A DNA stretch of 64,000 nt from Lysobacteraceae bacterium (lineage in GTDB: Bacteria > Pseudomonadota > Gammaproteobacteria > Xanthomonadales > Xanthomonadaceae), in the NCBI GenBank assembly GCA_003241895.1, contig QBLY01000010.1, forward strand, positions 23,996-87,995, given 5' to 3'. The position numbers were made by a program, and so were the translations under genes. Positions 8,852 through 18,569 of the stretch are shown piece after piece (within the stretch, counting starts at the first letter, position 1; every line of letters begins with the position of its first letter). The notes under the pieces are model-generated. The model made no database searches. It worked only from the letters and a program-made list of their open reading frames with translations, and was not told the DNA's origin.

Positions 8852-9136
8852 TCAGCCGCCCTCTGCCGACGTCTGCTGTTCGGGCGTGGGGGTTACCTTG
8901 TCGCCTCCGGCGTGCGGCGCGATCTCGTCGCCTTCTTCACCCTGCATGCCGTCGTGGCCCTGCATGCCGTCTTCGGGCATGGCCGGCGTCGGTTCGGCCA
9001 TGGGTTCGGGCGCGGGCTCGTACGCCGGTGCCGCCTCCACCGCATCCATCGGAGCCTCTGGTTCAGGCTTGGGTCCACATGCCGCCAAGCCCCCGCAAAG
9101 CACGATCAATAGCGCTGCCAGTGTCGTCTTCTTCAT
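8852..9136 (-). CDS. Small acidic, Pro/Glu-rich lipoprotein of unknown function
   Basis: This 94-residue protein has a short signal peptide and a lipobox LAAC at 17-20, so Cys20 would be lipidated. The remainder is low-complexity and rich in Pro, Glu, Ala and Met (PEPEAPMDAVEAAPAYEP and two GMQG stretches), with no domain that I recognise. The start at 9136 is supported by AGGAGG at 9145-9150, 8 nt upstream on this strand; the longer frame upstream has no signal peptide. It appears monocistronic and ends at a strong terminator. The role is unknown. Confidence 0.75.
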   Translation of the reverse strand: MKKTTLAALLIVLCGGLAACGPKPEPEAPMDAVEAAPAYEPAPEPMAEPTPAMPEDGMQGHDGMQGEEGDEIAPHAGGDKVTPTPEQQTSAEGG

Positions 9137-9279
9137 GAACAACCCCTCCTGTTGAGTCCAAAACCACGGTATCCGGCCCGCGGCGCCCGCGAGGGGCGCC
9201 AAACCCGTGCCGCGCCGCATTCTGTTCCGGTTCCGCCCGACCTGACAAGCAAGCCCCGGGACCAGCGATGGCCCGCGGG

Positions 9280-11241
9280 CTAGGCCGGCTCGAAGCCCAT
9301 TCCAACCAGCAGCGCCACCATCCGGGGGTCCTTGCGCAGCGGATCCAGGAAGGGGTCGTTGCGCGCATAGATCAAGCCCGTATCCACCGCGGCCCTGGCC
9401 TTGAGCAGCCGTTCGAACGCCGGCTCGGCCTGGCCCCACTGCGCCAGCACCTGCGCCTGCTGGTAAAGCACGCGATCGCCCAGGTCGGACACCAGCGCGG
9501 CCATGGCGGCCTCGGCGTCCGCCACGTTGCCCGCGTGGTGCTCAAGCACCGCCAGGCCCGCCAGCCGGAACTCCGGTGCCGGCTCGGCTTGGTAAGCGGC
9601 GCGCGCTTCCTCCACCCGGCCCAGGTTGATCAGCGCATCGCCGATGGCGCCATGCGCGCGCGACATGCGCGGGTTCATCGCCAGCGCCCTGCGCACGGGC
9701 GGCATGGAGTCGGCGTACCGGCGCGCGGCGTACTCCACCGAGCCGGCGGCACGGTGGATCAGCGGGTTCAGTGGGTCGCGCTGCAGCGCCCGCTGCATGG
9801 CTTCGCTGGCTTCGCGCTGGCGGCCCGTGCGCGCGCAATATTGGGCCCATCGCGCCTGCACCGTGGCATCGCCCGAGCCCAGCGTGCTTGAGCGCTCGAA
9901 GGGTACGCGCGCCGCGCGCGCGTCCAGCCTTCCCTGGAACAGCGCAAACGCCAGCGCGGAATAGGCGCCGGCGAACTCCGGCGCCAGCTCGATCGCGCGC
10001 TGAGCCGCCACGATCGCCTGGTCGTACATGCCGGCATGTTCGTCCATGGCACCGTACTGGTTGGCGATGGCGATCAGGGAGCGGGCGCGGGCGGCGTGGG
10101 CGGCCGCGTACTGCGGGTCCAGCGCTATCGCGCCGTCGAACTGCGCCAGCGCCGCGCGCTCCGAGGCTTCGTCCACACTCAGGTCGTACAGCGCCCGGCC
10201 GCGCAGGTAGACATCGAAAGCCTGCACGTTGGCGGTGCCGCCGGACGCCAGCCGCTCGGCTTGGGCATCGCCGGGCAGGGTCGGCTCCACCTGCAGTGCA
10301 AGCGCCGTGGCCACCGCGCTGGCGATCTCGGCCTGCACGGCGAAGACGTCATCGATGCGTCGCTCGAAGATCTGGCTCCAGCGGCCGAAGCCGGTCTGTC
10401 CGTCGATCAGTTCGGCCGCCACGCGCACCCTGTCGCCCGCCCAGCGCACGCTGCCGTCGAGCAGGTAGGCCACGCCCAGCTTGCTGGCGATGCTCACCGC
10501 GTCCTCGTCGCTGGTTTGGAACTGGCTGGACGAGGCCTGTGCCATCACCCGCAGCTGCAGGTTCCGGCCCAGGGTGGCGCGCACTTCCTCGGCCAGGCCG
10601 TCGGAGAAATAGGCCTGCCGGGGGTCGCCGCTGATGTTCTTGAAAGGCAGCACCGCCACGCTGGAGCCAGACACCGGCGTGAACCAGCCGCGCCGCCAGC
10701 CCTGCACGCCGGCGCCCGTGCCCAGCAAGACCCCCGCGGCACCCGCCAGCAAAAGCCTGCGGCGCGACCGGTCCAGCGGCACCGCCGCGGGAGCGACGGT
10801 CCTCGGCGGCGCAGGGGCACCGCTGGCAAGGGCCTGCACCGCACGAATCACGGCGACCACCGCGGCAGCATCGGCGCGGTCCCCGGCCGGCATCGCAATG
10901 GCCTGGTACTGGCGGAAGCCCAGCGGCGGCAGGGTGCCGTCGATCGAGATCGGCACCAGCTTGTGCAGGTCGCGACCGTGCGCGGCCTCGTCCAGCACCC
11001 AGTCCGACGCCACCGACGTGGCCGACCAAAGCACCACCACCGCGTCGCTGGCCTGCAGGGCGGCTTCGATGGACTTGGTGAACGAGGCACCGCCTTCAAT
11101 CAGGGTGTCCCACCAGACGGTGAGCCCGGCCTGGCCCAGCGCATCGGCCAGCTGGCGCGCACGCGCCTTGTCGGCGCGGCTGTAGCTGATGAACACCGTA
11201 TGCGGGGCGGACGTTGGATTGGCGTCTGGCTCGTTGGACAT
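9280..11241 (-). CDS. TIR domain - transmembrane - TolB/FlgO-like - TPR protein
   Basis: The 653-residue protein opens with a TIR domain (TVFISYSRADKARARQLADA) that keeps WWDTLIEGG and Glu85 in ASDWVLDEAAHG, the position of the catalytic glutamate in TIR NADases. A basic stretch and one membrane helix follow at about 205-225 (RRRLLLAGAAGVLLGTGAGV). Next comes a TolB/FlgO-like N-terminal module (SSVAVLPFKNISGDPRQAYF) and several TPR units to the C-terminus. The layout puts TIR in the cytoplasm and the TPRs in the periplasm. Similar TIR- or cyclase-headed TPR proteins are common in proteobacteria; function here is unproven, with signalling or defence both possible. It stands alone between unrelated genes. 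Confidence 0.85.
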   Translation of the reverse strand: MSNEPDANPTSAPHTVFISYSRADKARARQLADALGQAGLTVWWDTLIEGGASFTKSIEAALQASDAVVVLWSATSVASDWVLDEAAHGRDLHKLVPISIDGTLPPLGFRQYQAIAMPAGDRADAAAVVAVIRAVQALASGAPAPPRTVAPAAVPLDRSRRRLLLAGAAGVLLGTGAGVQGWRRGWFTPVSGSSVAVLPFKNISGDPRQAYFSDGLAEEVRATLGRNLQLRVMAQASSSQFQTSDEDAVSIASKLGVAYLLDGSVRWAGDRVRVAAELIDGQTGFGRWSQIFERRIDDVFAVQAEIASAVATALALQVEPTLPGDAQAERLASGGTANVQAFDVYLRGRALYDLSVDEASERAALAQFDGAIALDPQYAAAHAARARSLIAIANQYGAMDEHAGMYDQAIVAAQRAIELAPEFAGAYSALAFALFQGRLDARAARVPFERSSTLGSGDATVQARWAQYCARTGRQREASEAMQRALQRDPLNPLIHRAAGSVEYAARRYADSMPPVRRALAMNPRMSRAHGAIGDALINLGRVEEARAAYQAEPAPEFRLAGLAVLEHHAGNVADAEAAMAALVSDLGDRVLYQQAQVLAQWGQAEPAFERLLKARAAVDTGLIYARNDPFLDPLRKDPRMVALLVGMGFEPA

Positions 11242-11348
11242 GCTTCCCCGCGTCGGCCAAGGTTCCCTTCACGCAGCTTACCCCAGCCGCTGCGCCTGGG
11301 CGGGCCGGGCGCGAGGCTGCGGCCGGAGCGTGGGGAACGCCCCGGGCT

Positions 11349-12125
11349 TCAGTCCTCGAAGCGCTCGTCGAAGAAGGTTTCCATCGCCGCGTAGGCGCGC
11401 TTGGCCGCGCGCGGCTGGTACCGGCAGCCCGGGCTGTTGGCGTCGGCTTCGGCGAAGCAGTGCACCGCCCCGCTGTAGTTCACGAACTGCCAGTCGGCGT
11501 TGGCGTCGGTCATTTCCTTCTGGAACGTGCTGATCTGTTCGGCCGGCACGTAGGTGTCGTCGGCGCCGTTGAGCACCAGCAGGCTGGCCTTCACTTCACC
11601 GGCCTTGGCCGGGAGGGGGGTGGACAGGTTGCCGTGGAAGCTGACCACGCCGGCGATGTCCGCGCCGGTGCGCGCCAGCTCCAGCGCCACCGCGCCGCCG
11701 AAACAGAAGCCGATCGCGCCCACCTGGGTCACATCCAGCGGCGCCTTGCCGGCCGACGAGGTCAGCACGCCCAGCGCGGAGTTGATGCGGCCGCGCAGCG
11801 CTTCGCGATCGGCATAAACGGCGCCGGCGGCCTTGCCGGCTTCCTCGGCATTGGCCGGGCGGACGCCGCGGCCGTACATGTCCACCAGCAGCACCACGTA
11901 GTCGTCGCCGGCGATCTGCTTGGCCTTCTCGATGGCCGCGTCGTTGACGCCCATCCAGTTGGGCACCATCACCAGACCCGGGCGCTTGTCGCTTTCCGAA
12001 TCGTCATGGACCAGGTAGCCGTCGAAATCGGTACCGCCGTAGTTCCAGCTCACCGGCTCGGCGACGGACTTGGCGAAGGCGGAGGCGCTCAGGCCGAACA
12101 GGGCAACGACAAGCAGGGTGCGCAT
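11349..12125 (-). CDS. Dienelactone hydrolase family protein, exported
   Basis: This 258-residue alpha/beta hydrolase has a signal peptide (MRTLLVVALFGLSASAFA). The dienelactone-hydrolase catalytic set is visible: nucleophile Cys141 in GFCFGGAV, an aspartate at 189-190 in NGADDTYVP and His222 in GAVHCF. Cys as nucleophile is the family hallmark. Natural substrate is unknown; many members are general carboxylesterases. It runs in the same direction as murD2 upstream on this strand, with a 74-nt gap, so it could be read through from that operon, but nothing links it functionally to cell-wall synthesis. Confidence 0.88.
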   Translation of the reverse strand: MRTLLVVALFGLSASAFAKSVAEPVSWNYGGTDFDGYLVHDDSESDKRPGLVMVPNWMGVNDAAIEKAKQIAGDDYVVLLVDMYGRGVRPANAEEAGKAAGAVYADREALRGRINSALGVLTSSAGKAPLDVTQVGAIGFCFGGAVALELARTGADIAGVVSFHGNLSTPLPAKAGEVKASLLVLNGADDTYVPAEQISTFQKEMTDANADWQFVNYSGAVHCFAEADANSPGCRYQPRAAKRAYAAMETFFDERFED

Positions 12126-12199
12126 GGCGGGAACCTCGGTGGGGTTGGGGCCTGATTCTAGTCCCCGCTACTGCGACCCGCGTAATCGCGGCGTGAGCC

Positions 12200-13579
12200 T
12201 CAGGCCACGCCAAGGCCGGGGATGGCGCAGATCTGGTCGGGGTCGAAACCCGCCGCCTTGGCGAAATGCCGGCCGCGCTCGACGTAGTCGCGGTAACGCG
12301 GAAAGCTGGGCGCGCCCGGCGACAGCAGCAGCACGCCGTCGTTGCCCAGCACCTGCAGCGCCAGCTTGACCGCCTCGTCCATCTCGCCCGCCTCGACCAG
12401 GAAAAAACGGTCGCCCAGCGACAGCGGCTTGAGCTTCTCGTAAACGCGCGGTCCGTTCTGGCCCATTGTCACCACCGCCGTCACCGGCTCCGCGGCCATG
12501 CGCTCGGCGAAGATGCCCCAGTCCAGGCCGCGGTCGTAGCCGCCAACAAGGATGGCCACGCGCCGCCCGCGGAAACACTCCAGCGCGGCAATGCTCGACT
12601 GCGGCGTGGTGCTGATGGAGTCGTTCACCGCCTCTACGCCGTGGCGGATGCCCAGCGTCTGCAGCCGGTGCGGCAGCGGCCGGAACGCCAGCGCGGCGGG
12701 CGCCAGCGCCGCCGCGTCCAGGCCCATCGCCTCGATGGCGGCCAGGGCCGCGCACAGGTTCAATCGATTGTGGCGGCCGGGCAGCGGCAGCCCGCGCGCG
12801 TCGAGCACCCGACGCTCGCCGCGGTAAACGCTGCCTTCGCGCAGGTGCCAGCCGTCGGCGTGGTTGAACCACAGCGCGCGGGTGGTGGCGGGCACGTCCA
12901 GCTCAACCAGGCGCGGGTCGCCGGCGTTGAGCACGGCCACCCGCGGCGCGGCGCGGGTCACCAGCGCCAGTTTGTCGGCGTAATAGCGCGCCTCGCTGCC
13001 GTGCCAGTCCAGGTGCTCGGGGAACAGGTTGAGCACCACGGCGACGTCGATGTCCTGCACCTCGCCAGTCTGGTAGCTCGACAGCTCGATCGCCCAGAAC
13101 TCCGGCGGCGGCTGCACGTCCATCAGCTCGAGCATCGGCATGCCGATGTTGCCCGCCAGCGCGGTGCGCTTGCCGGCCGCGCGCAGCAGGTGCGCCACCA
13201 TCGCGGTGGTGGTGGACTTGCCCTTGGTGCCGGTGATGCAGATGCGGCGGCCCACGGCCGGCTCGGCGAACCACAGCCCGCTGGAGCCGATGAAGCGCAC
13301 GCCGTTGAGCGCGGCGTCGGCGGCGGGCGACGCGTAGGGGCTGATGCCGGGAGACTTGATGACGATGTCGTATCCGGACAGCGCCGCGGCGTCCACCGCG
13401 GTCTCAATGCGAAGCGCCGGGTCCTGCATCTGGCCCAGCGGCTCGGCCTCTTCGGCCGAGCAGAACACGGTTACCGGCTGCCGGGGCAGGTTCCAGCGCA
13501 GCGCAGCCAACGCCGCACGGCCTTCGCGCCCATAGCCCCAGATTGCAACCCGCTTGCCCTCAAGCTCCGAAATACGCAC
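12200..13579 (-). CDS. murD2: MurD2, UDP-MurNAc-L-alanine--L-glutamate ligase
   Basis: This 459-residue Mur ligase adds L-Glu, rather than D-Glu, to UDP-MurNAc-L-Ala in the pathway worked out in Xanthomonas oryzae. The ATP loop is [11 protein letters not shown] (GTKGKS at 117-122), and the ligase motifs [10 protein letters not shown] and [12 protein letters not shown] follow. Translation begins at a GTG (13579) that overlaps the end of murL by 20 nt, which indicates coupling. Assignment as MurD2 rather than ordinary MurD rests on the adjacent murL and on divergence of the N-terminal domain. Ordinary murD would be expected in the division and cell-wall cluster, which is not in the window. Confidence 0.88.
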   Translation of the reverse strand: MRISELEGKRVAIWGYGREGRAALAALRWNLPRQPVTVFCSAEEAEPLGQMQDPALRIETAVDAAALSGYDIVIKSPGISPYASPAADAALNGVRFIGSSGLWFAEPAVGRRICITGTKGKSTTTAMVAHLLRAAGKRTALAGNIGMPMLELMDVQPPPEFWAIELSSYQTGEVQDIDVAVVLNLFPEHLDWHGSEARYYADKLALVTRAAPRVAVLNAGDPRLVELDVPATTRALWFNHADGWHLREGSVYRGERRVLDARGLPLPGRHNRLNLCAALAAIEAMGLDAAALAPAALAFRPLPHRLQTLGIRHGVEAVNDSISTTPQSSIAALECFRGRRVAILVGGYDRGLDWGIFAERMAAEPVTAVVTMGQNGPRVYEKLKPLSLGDRFFLVEAGEMDEAVKLALQVLGNDGVLLLSPGAPSFPRYRDYVERGRHFAKAAGFDPDQICAIPGLGVA

Positions 13580-14918
13580 GCAAACGCCCCCACAGCTTGT
13601 TCGGAATACCGTGATTATCCGAGGGCTGCAGCAGCGGTGCCAGCCCCCGGTCGGCCGGTTCGAGCTGCGGCCGGATCTCGTACGCGTAGCGCTTCACCAG
13701 CGCGTCTTCGCGCCAGGCCGCGCTGTCGGCCAGCGCGTCCATGGCCGCGCGCGACTCGCGGCCCTCGCCCACGCATTCAAAGGGCTTGTGGTCGCGGTAC
13801 TCCAGCAGCGCGTCGAAGCCCGGCGCCTGGTCGGCTTCGTCCAGCAGGTTGCGGCCGAAAATGGCCATCAGGCGCGGCTTGGGCATGAACGGCGCCAGCG
13901 CCAGGAACACGAAGTGGCACTTGGGGCATACGCCGCACCAGCGCTGTGCCGGGCGTTCGCCCAGCAGGTGGAAGTTGCGGTTGCAGCTTGAGAAATGCTG
14001 GTCGTAGCGGTCCAGGCGCGCGAACTGCCGGGCCACCGCAAGCTCCGAGAACGGCCGCAGCAGCGAGTAGTACGCCAGGTCGGCGGCGACGTGGCCGCGC
14101 AGGTAAGCGGCGAAATCGCGCTCGAAGTCCCAGCCCTTGGACCACTGGTGGTTTACCTCGCCCGTGCCCGGGATCAGGCTGCCGTAGCTGGCCGAGTGCT
14201 CGTTGGAGAACACCACCTGGGCGTGGCCGTGCAGCAGCGCGGCCATGGCCAGGATGGCCGAGTTCACCGCCGTCACCGGGATGTGGCCGTTGAGCGCGCC
14301 CTGCTTGTTGAGTTCGAACAGCAGCGGCGACAGCGCGCGGCCGACGCTCAGCGTGGGCAGGCCGGTGCGCTCGGCGCAGGCCTTGATCAGCGGCGAACTG
14401 CCGACCCAGGCGACGGTCTGCGCAACGCCCAGCGCGCGCAGCGCCTCGATCGACACCAGCGAGTCCTTGCCGCCGCCGATGGCGACGAGCGCGCGATCCT
14501 CCAGCCCCACGGCCTGCGCGGCCGTGGCTGGCGGCGCGTCTGTCACCGGGAAATGGATCCGGCCGCGCAGCACCATGGCGTTGCGATAGGCGAACTCGCC
14601 CAAGCCGTTTTCGTAAACCGACGTCAGCAGCGCCGAGGTCGCCGCATCGATGCCGTCGCCCTCGATCACTATTTCCGGCGGCACGGCGGCTTTGTAGTAG
14701 CTCACGCCGGCCACCAGGTGCAGCAGGCGCAGGGCGCGCTGCACCGCCTGAGCGCGTCCGGCGTCCAGTGCGAAGGGCGCGCCGGGGAAGCGCAGTGTCT
14801 CCACCATCTCCGGGCCGTCGTCGAAGGCGTAGGCCAGGCGCGCCTCGCCGGTGGCGGCATCGAAGCCGCAGCCGGTGAAGCGGAAGGCCCGGATGGACGC
14901 GCGGTCGAACTCAGTCAT
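13560..14918 (-). CDS. murL: MurL, UDP-MurNAc-L-Ala-L-Glu epimerase
   Basis: MurL inverts the terminal L-Glu of UDP-MurNAc-L-Ala-L-Glu to D-Glu in an ATP-dependent reaction, so glutamate racemase can be bypassed. The 452-residue protein shows a PP-loop-like nucleotide motif, GGGKDS at 148-153 in [19 protein letters not shown] cysteine cluster at 312, 328, 331 and 334 (CGVCPKC) looks like a metal site. The start at 14918 overlaps the lysAC stop by 8 nt and the end overlaps murD2, giving a tight three-gene unit. This pair is characteristic of Xanthomonadales. Confidence 0.88.
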   Translation of the reverse strand: MTEFDRASIRAFRFTGCGFDAATGEARLAYAFDDGPEMVETLRFPGAPFALDAGRAQAVQRALRLLHLVAGVSYYKAAVPPEIVIEGDGIDAATSALLTSVYENGLGEFAYRNAMVLRGRIHFPVTDAPPATAAQAVGLEDRALVAIGGGKDSLVSIEALRALGVAQTVAWVGSSPLIKACAERTGLPTLSVGRALSPLLFELNKQGALNGHIPVTAVNSAILAMAALLHGHAQVVFSNEHSASYGSLIPGTGEVNHQWSKGWDFERDFAAYLRGHVAADLAYYSLLRPFSELAVARQFARLDRYDQHFSSCNRNFHLLGERPAQRWCGVCPKCHFVFLALAPFMPKPRLMAIFGRNLLDEADQAPGFDALLEYRDHKPFECVGEGRESRAAMDALADSAAWREDALVKRYAYEIRPQLEPADRGLAPLLQPSDNHGIPNKLWGRLRAYFGA

Positions 14919-17532
14919 CGATCACGTCCTCGTGCGGCAGTTCACGCAGGTTGTAGCGGTTGGCCATCACCGCGCCGTAGGCGCCGGCATGGCCCACCAG
15001 CAGCACGTCGCCTTCGGCGGTGGCTTCCGGCAGGCGGCGCTGGCGGCCGATCACGTCGCCGGTTTCGCAGATCGGTCCCACCACCTCGCACGGATCGCCC
15101 TCGGGCGCATCGAAGCGCGACAGGTTCACGATCTCGTGCCAGGCGTTGTAAAGCGCGGGGCGCATCAGCGCATTCATGCCGCCGTCGGCGCCCACGCGGC
15201 GCAGGCCCTGCTTGGACGCCACCTGGGTGACGCGCAGCAGCAGTGCGCCGGCCTCGGCAACCAGGTAGCGACCCGGCTCCACCCAAAGCGCGTACTGCGG
15301 ATAGGCCGCCTTCACCTCCGACAGCGCCGCCGAATAGGCGTCCACGTCGAACGGATCGGCTTCCGGGTCGTAGGCCACGCCCAGGCCGCCGCCCACGTCA
15401 ATGAAGCCCACCGTGCCGATGCCCTCGGCCAGGGCCGCCAGCTGCGCATAAACGGTGTGCCAATGTTGCGCATCGAGGATGCCGCTGCCAATGTGCGCGT
15501 GCAGGCCGGCGATCCGCGCGCCGGCAGCGCGCGCCGCGTCCAGGAAGGCCGGTACCGCTTCGGCCGCCAGGCCGAACTTGGCGCCCTTGCCGCCCGTGCG
15601 CACTTTCTCGTGGTGTCCGTGGCCGAAGCCCGGGTCCACGCGCAGCACGATGTCCCGGCCCTTGAACAGTTCGGCCCAGCGCAGCAGTGGCGTGGTGCTG
15701 TCGATGGTGACGTGCACGCCCAGCGCCAGCGCCGCGGCGTATTCGTCGCGCGGCGCGAAGCTGGGGGTGAACAGCACGCGGTCGGGCGCCAGGCCCGGCA
15801 GCGAGCGGAACAGGTGTTCGAGTTCGCCGCGCGAAACGCATTCAAAGCCGAAGCCCTCCGACTCCAGGCACTTGAGCACCAGCGGATGCGGGTTGGCCTT
15901 GAGCGCGAAGAAGCGACGGTCCACGGCCGGGATACCGGCCAGCTCGCGGGCACGCTCGCGGATGGTCGGCAGGTGGTAGACGTAGCGCGGCGTGCCGGCG
16001 TTGGCCAAGTGCAGCAGGCGTTCGCGCGAAACCTGCCACCACGGCGCCGGGCGCTTGCCGGCGGGCTGGTCGATGCGGCGCCAGCTGGGCCCGAACACCG
16101 CGGCCTCGGTGACCGGCATCGCGCCCGACTGCGCCAACAGCGCATGCAGGCGCGGCATCATGCCCTCGGCGATGCCCTCGTCCACCACGAAGGTGAGGTT
16201 GAGGTCGTTGGACGACTGCGAGATCAGGTGCACGCGCTCGCGCCCGAACTCGGCCCACACATCCGACAGCTTGTGCAGCAGCGAGCGCATGCCGCGGCCC
16301 ACCAGGGTGATGGCCGCGCAGGGGGCGATCACCTTCACCCGGCACACCTGGGACAGGTCGGCGCAGAGCGCATCGAGCACGTTGGTGTTCACCAGGTTGT
16401 CGCTGGGGTCGAGCGACACGGTGACGTTGGCTTCGGACGAACCGATCAGGTCGATCGACAGCCCGTGCGACTTGAAGCGCTCGAACACATCCGACAGGAA
16501 ACCCACCTGCTGCCACATGCCGATGGTTTCCATCGACACCAGCACGATGCCGCGGCGCGAGGAGATGGCCTTGACGCCCGGGAGGGTGGCGGCCGAGGAG
16601 TCGATGACGGTGCCGGGCAGGTCCGGCCGTTCGGTGTCGCGGATCCAGATCGGCACCCGCGCCTCGCGGCAGGGATGGATGCAGCGCGGGTGCAGCACCT
16701 TGGCGCCGGTGGTGGCGATTTCCTGCGCCTCTTCGTAGTCCAGGCGCCAGAGCAGGCGGGCGTCGGGCACGGCGCGCGGGTTGGCGCTGAACATGCCGGG
16801 CACGTCGGTCCAGATTTCCACGCGGCGCGCGCCCAGCAGCGCACCGAAGTACGCCGCCGACGTATCGGAACCGCCCCGGCCCAGGATGGCCGTGCCGCCG
16901 TCGGGCGCGCGGGCGATGAAGCCCTGGGCGATGCGCAGCGACGGGCCGTCCGCCGAGAAGCGCTGGCGCAGGCCGGCGTCGCCGACGAAGTCGCAGGACG
17001 CCGACAGGCGCCTGCTCCATTCGGTCTGGTTGGGCAGCGGGCGTGCGGCGATCCAGTCGCGTGAATCCACCCATCCCACGTCCAGGCCCTGGGCGCGCAG
17101 GTAGGCCACGCCCAGGATGGACGACAGCAGCTCACCCTGCGCCAGCACCTCGGCCTGCCAGGCCAGGTCGCCGGCCGCGCGGCGCGGGTCGCTGCCCAGC
17201 GCGCGCAGCGCCGCCAGGCGCTCGCCCAGCACCGTGGCCGGCTCAAGACCCAGGTCGACACAGAAATCCTCGTGGCGTTGCACCAGCGCTTCGATGCGCG
17301 ACGCGGTACCGGCGACGTCGGCGTGGCCATCGCAGATCGCCTGCAGTTCGTTGGTGACGCCCGACACCGCCGACACCACCACCAGCACGCGCGCGCCGGT
17401 TTGGTCGGCGCGGCGTTTCATCAGCTGCCCGATCGTGTCCCAACGGTGGCGTCGGGACACGCTGGTGCCTCCGAATTTGAGGACGATCCAATCCGGTGCG
17501 TCGGCACCGTCGGCAGGCGCGGTTGGGCTCAT
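14911..17532 (-). CDS. lysA: Bifunctional aspartate kinase / diaminopimelate decarboxylase
   Basis: The 873-residue fusion joins the first and last steps of lysine synthesis. The kinase part has KFGGTSVS at about 19-26 and GRGGSDTSA near 220; ACT regulatory domains lie at about 320-480. The PLP-dependent decarboxylase occupies about 500-873, with the cofactor lysine in FFALKANPHP (Lys545), the phosphate-binding DVGGGLGV and the active-site GPICETGDV. ATG 17532 is used; an in-frame TTG two codons earlier lacks a better ribosome site. The fusion is a known Xanthomonadaceae trait. As first gene before murL and murD2 it ties diaminopimelate and glutamate chemistry of peptidoglycan into one operon. 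Confidence 0.95.
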   Translation of the reverse strand: MSPTAPADGADAPDWIVLKFGGTSVSRRHRWDTIGQLMKRRADQTGARVLVVVSAVSGVTNELQAICDGHADVAGTASRIEALVQRHEDFCVDLGLEPATVLGERLAALRALGSDPRRAAGDLAWQAEVLAQGELLSSILGVAYLRAQGLDVGWVDSRDWIAARPLPNQTEWSRRLSASCDFVGDAGLRQRFSADGPSLRIAQGFIARAPDGGTAILGRGGSDTSAAYFGALLGARRVEIWTDVPGMFSANPRAVPDARLLWRLDYEEAQEIATTGAKVLHPRCIHPCREARVPIWIRDTERPDLPGTVIDSSAATLPGVKAISSRRGIVLVSMETIGMWQQVGFLSDVFERFKSHGLSIDLIGSSEANVTVSLDPSDNLVNTNVLDALCADLSQVCRVKVIAPCAAITLVGRGMRSLLHKLSDVWAEFGRERVHLISQSSNDLNLTFVVDEGIAEGMMPRLHALLAQSGAMPVTEAAVFGPSWRRIDQPAGKRPAPWWQVSRERLLHLANAGTPRYVYHLPTIRERARELAGIPAVDRRFFALKANPHPLVLKCLESEGFGFECVSRGELEHLFRSLPGLAPDRVLFTPSFAPRDEYAAALALGVHVTIDSTTPLLRWAELFKGRDIVLRVDPGFGHGHHEKVRTGGKGAKFGLAAEAVPAFLDAARAAGARIAGLHAHIGSGILDAQHWHTVYAQLAALAEGIGTVGFIDVGGGLGVAYDPEADPFDVDAYSAALSEVKAAYPQYALWVEPGRYLVAEAGALLLRVTQVASKQGLRRVGADGGMNALMRPALYNAWHEIVNLSRFDAPEGDPCEVVGPICETGDVIGRQRRLPEATAEGDVLLVGHAGAYGAVMANRYNLRELPHEDVIDD

Positions 17533-17660
17533 GGTCAAGGTTTATGATGAGGGGGCGCGGCGCGCGAGCGCGGCGTGTTCCAGTGTAAACGAAGGCGCCG
17601 CCGCCACGCGTGGCCCGCCTGCCAACGTTTCGCCATGACCACCCAACCCCGGAGCCAAGC

Positions 17661-18539
17661 ATGCGCCGCCGCGACTTCCTGCAGCTTGACGTCTTCGCCC
17701 ACCGCCCCGGCACCGGCAACCCGCTGGCCGTGGTGCTGGACGCCCGCGACCTCGACACCGCCGCCATGCAGGCCTTCGCAAACTGGACCAACCTGTCCGA
17801 AACCACCTTCGTGCTGCCGCCCAATGACCCGTCGGCAAGCTACCGCGTGCGCATCTTCACTCCGCGCCAGGAGCTGCCGTTCGCCGGGCACCCCAGCGTA
17901 GGCACCGCCCACGCCGTGCTGGAGTCCGGCATGGCACAGGCCCGCGACGGCCGCCTGGTGCAGGAGTGCGCGGCTGGCCTGCTGCCGCTGCAGGTCACGG
18001 GTGACGGCCCGACCCGCCGCATCGCCGTGCGGGCGCCCCGCGGCCAAGCCGTTGCCGCGCCTGCCGGCCACCTGGCCGCGCTGGATGCCGCGCTGGCCGG
18101 TCGCACCCGCGGCTTACTCGCACCCGCCCTGATCGCCAACGGCCCGCAGTGGTGGGTGGTGGAGTTGGCCGACGAGGCCCAGGTGCGAACGATGGCGCCC
18201 GACCTGGCCGCCATCACCGCGCTCACCGGGGCCACCGGCGCAGTCGGCCTGGCCGTGTTCGGCCGCAGCCAGCCCGGCAGCGAACACGCGCTTGCCGTGC
18301 GCGCCTTCTGCCCGGCCGACGGCATTCCCGAAGACCCGGTCACCGGCAGCGCCAACGCCGCCATCGCCGCGTGGCTGCACCACAACGACGCGCTGGGCGC
18401 ATTGGGCCGGGAGTTCATCGCCAGCCAGGGCCGCGAGGTCGGTCGCGACGGCCGGGTCCACATCCGCGTGGATGCCGACGGCGAGGCCTGGGTGGGCGGC
18501 AGCACGCAGACGGTGATCCGCGGCACGCTGGACTGGTAA
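17661..18539 (+). CDS. PhzF family isomerase/epimerase, copy 1
   Basis: This 292-residue protein has the two-lobed diaminopimelate-epimerase-like fold of PhzF. It shows NPLAVVLDA, the catalytic-type Glu47 in SETTFVLP, the substrate loop RQELPFAGHPSVGTA and EDPVTGSANAAIAAWL. ATG 17661 has GGAG at 17651-17654, six bases upstream, and matches the paralogue's length. There are no other phenazine genes nearby, so phenazine synthesis is not implied; most bacterial PhzF homologues have unknown substrates. A close paralogue follows after 30 nt. Confidence 0.9.
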   Translation: MRRRDFLQLDVFAHRPGTGNPLAVVLDARDLDTAAMQAFANWTNLSETTFVLPPNDPSASYRVRIFTPRQELPFAGHPSVGTAHAVLESGMAQARDGRLVQECAAGLLPLQVTGDGPTRRIAVRAPRGQAVAAPAGHLAALDAALAGRTRGLLAPALIANGPQWWVVELADEAQVRTMAPDLAAITALTGATGAVGLAVFGRSQPGSEHALAVRAFCPADGIPEDPVTGSANAAIAAWLHHNDALGALGREFIASQGREVGRDGRVHIRVDADGEAWVGGSTQTVIRGTLDW

Positions 18540-18569
18540 CCTGCACCGCCCGACGGGCAGGACGCCCCC

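Noticed and set aside
14851..17064. Long plus-strand open frame across lysAC
   Set aside because: All kinase and decarboxylase motifs are on the minus strand; the plus frame has no domain and no ribosome site.
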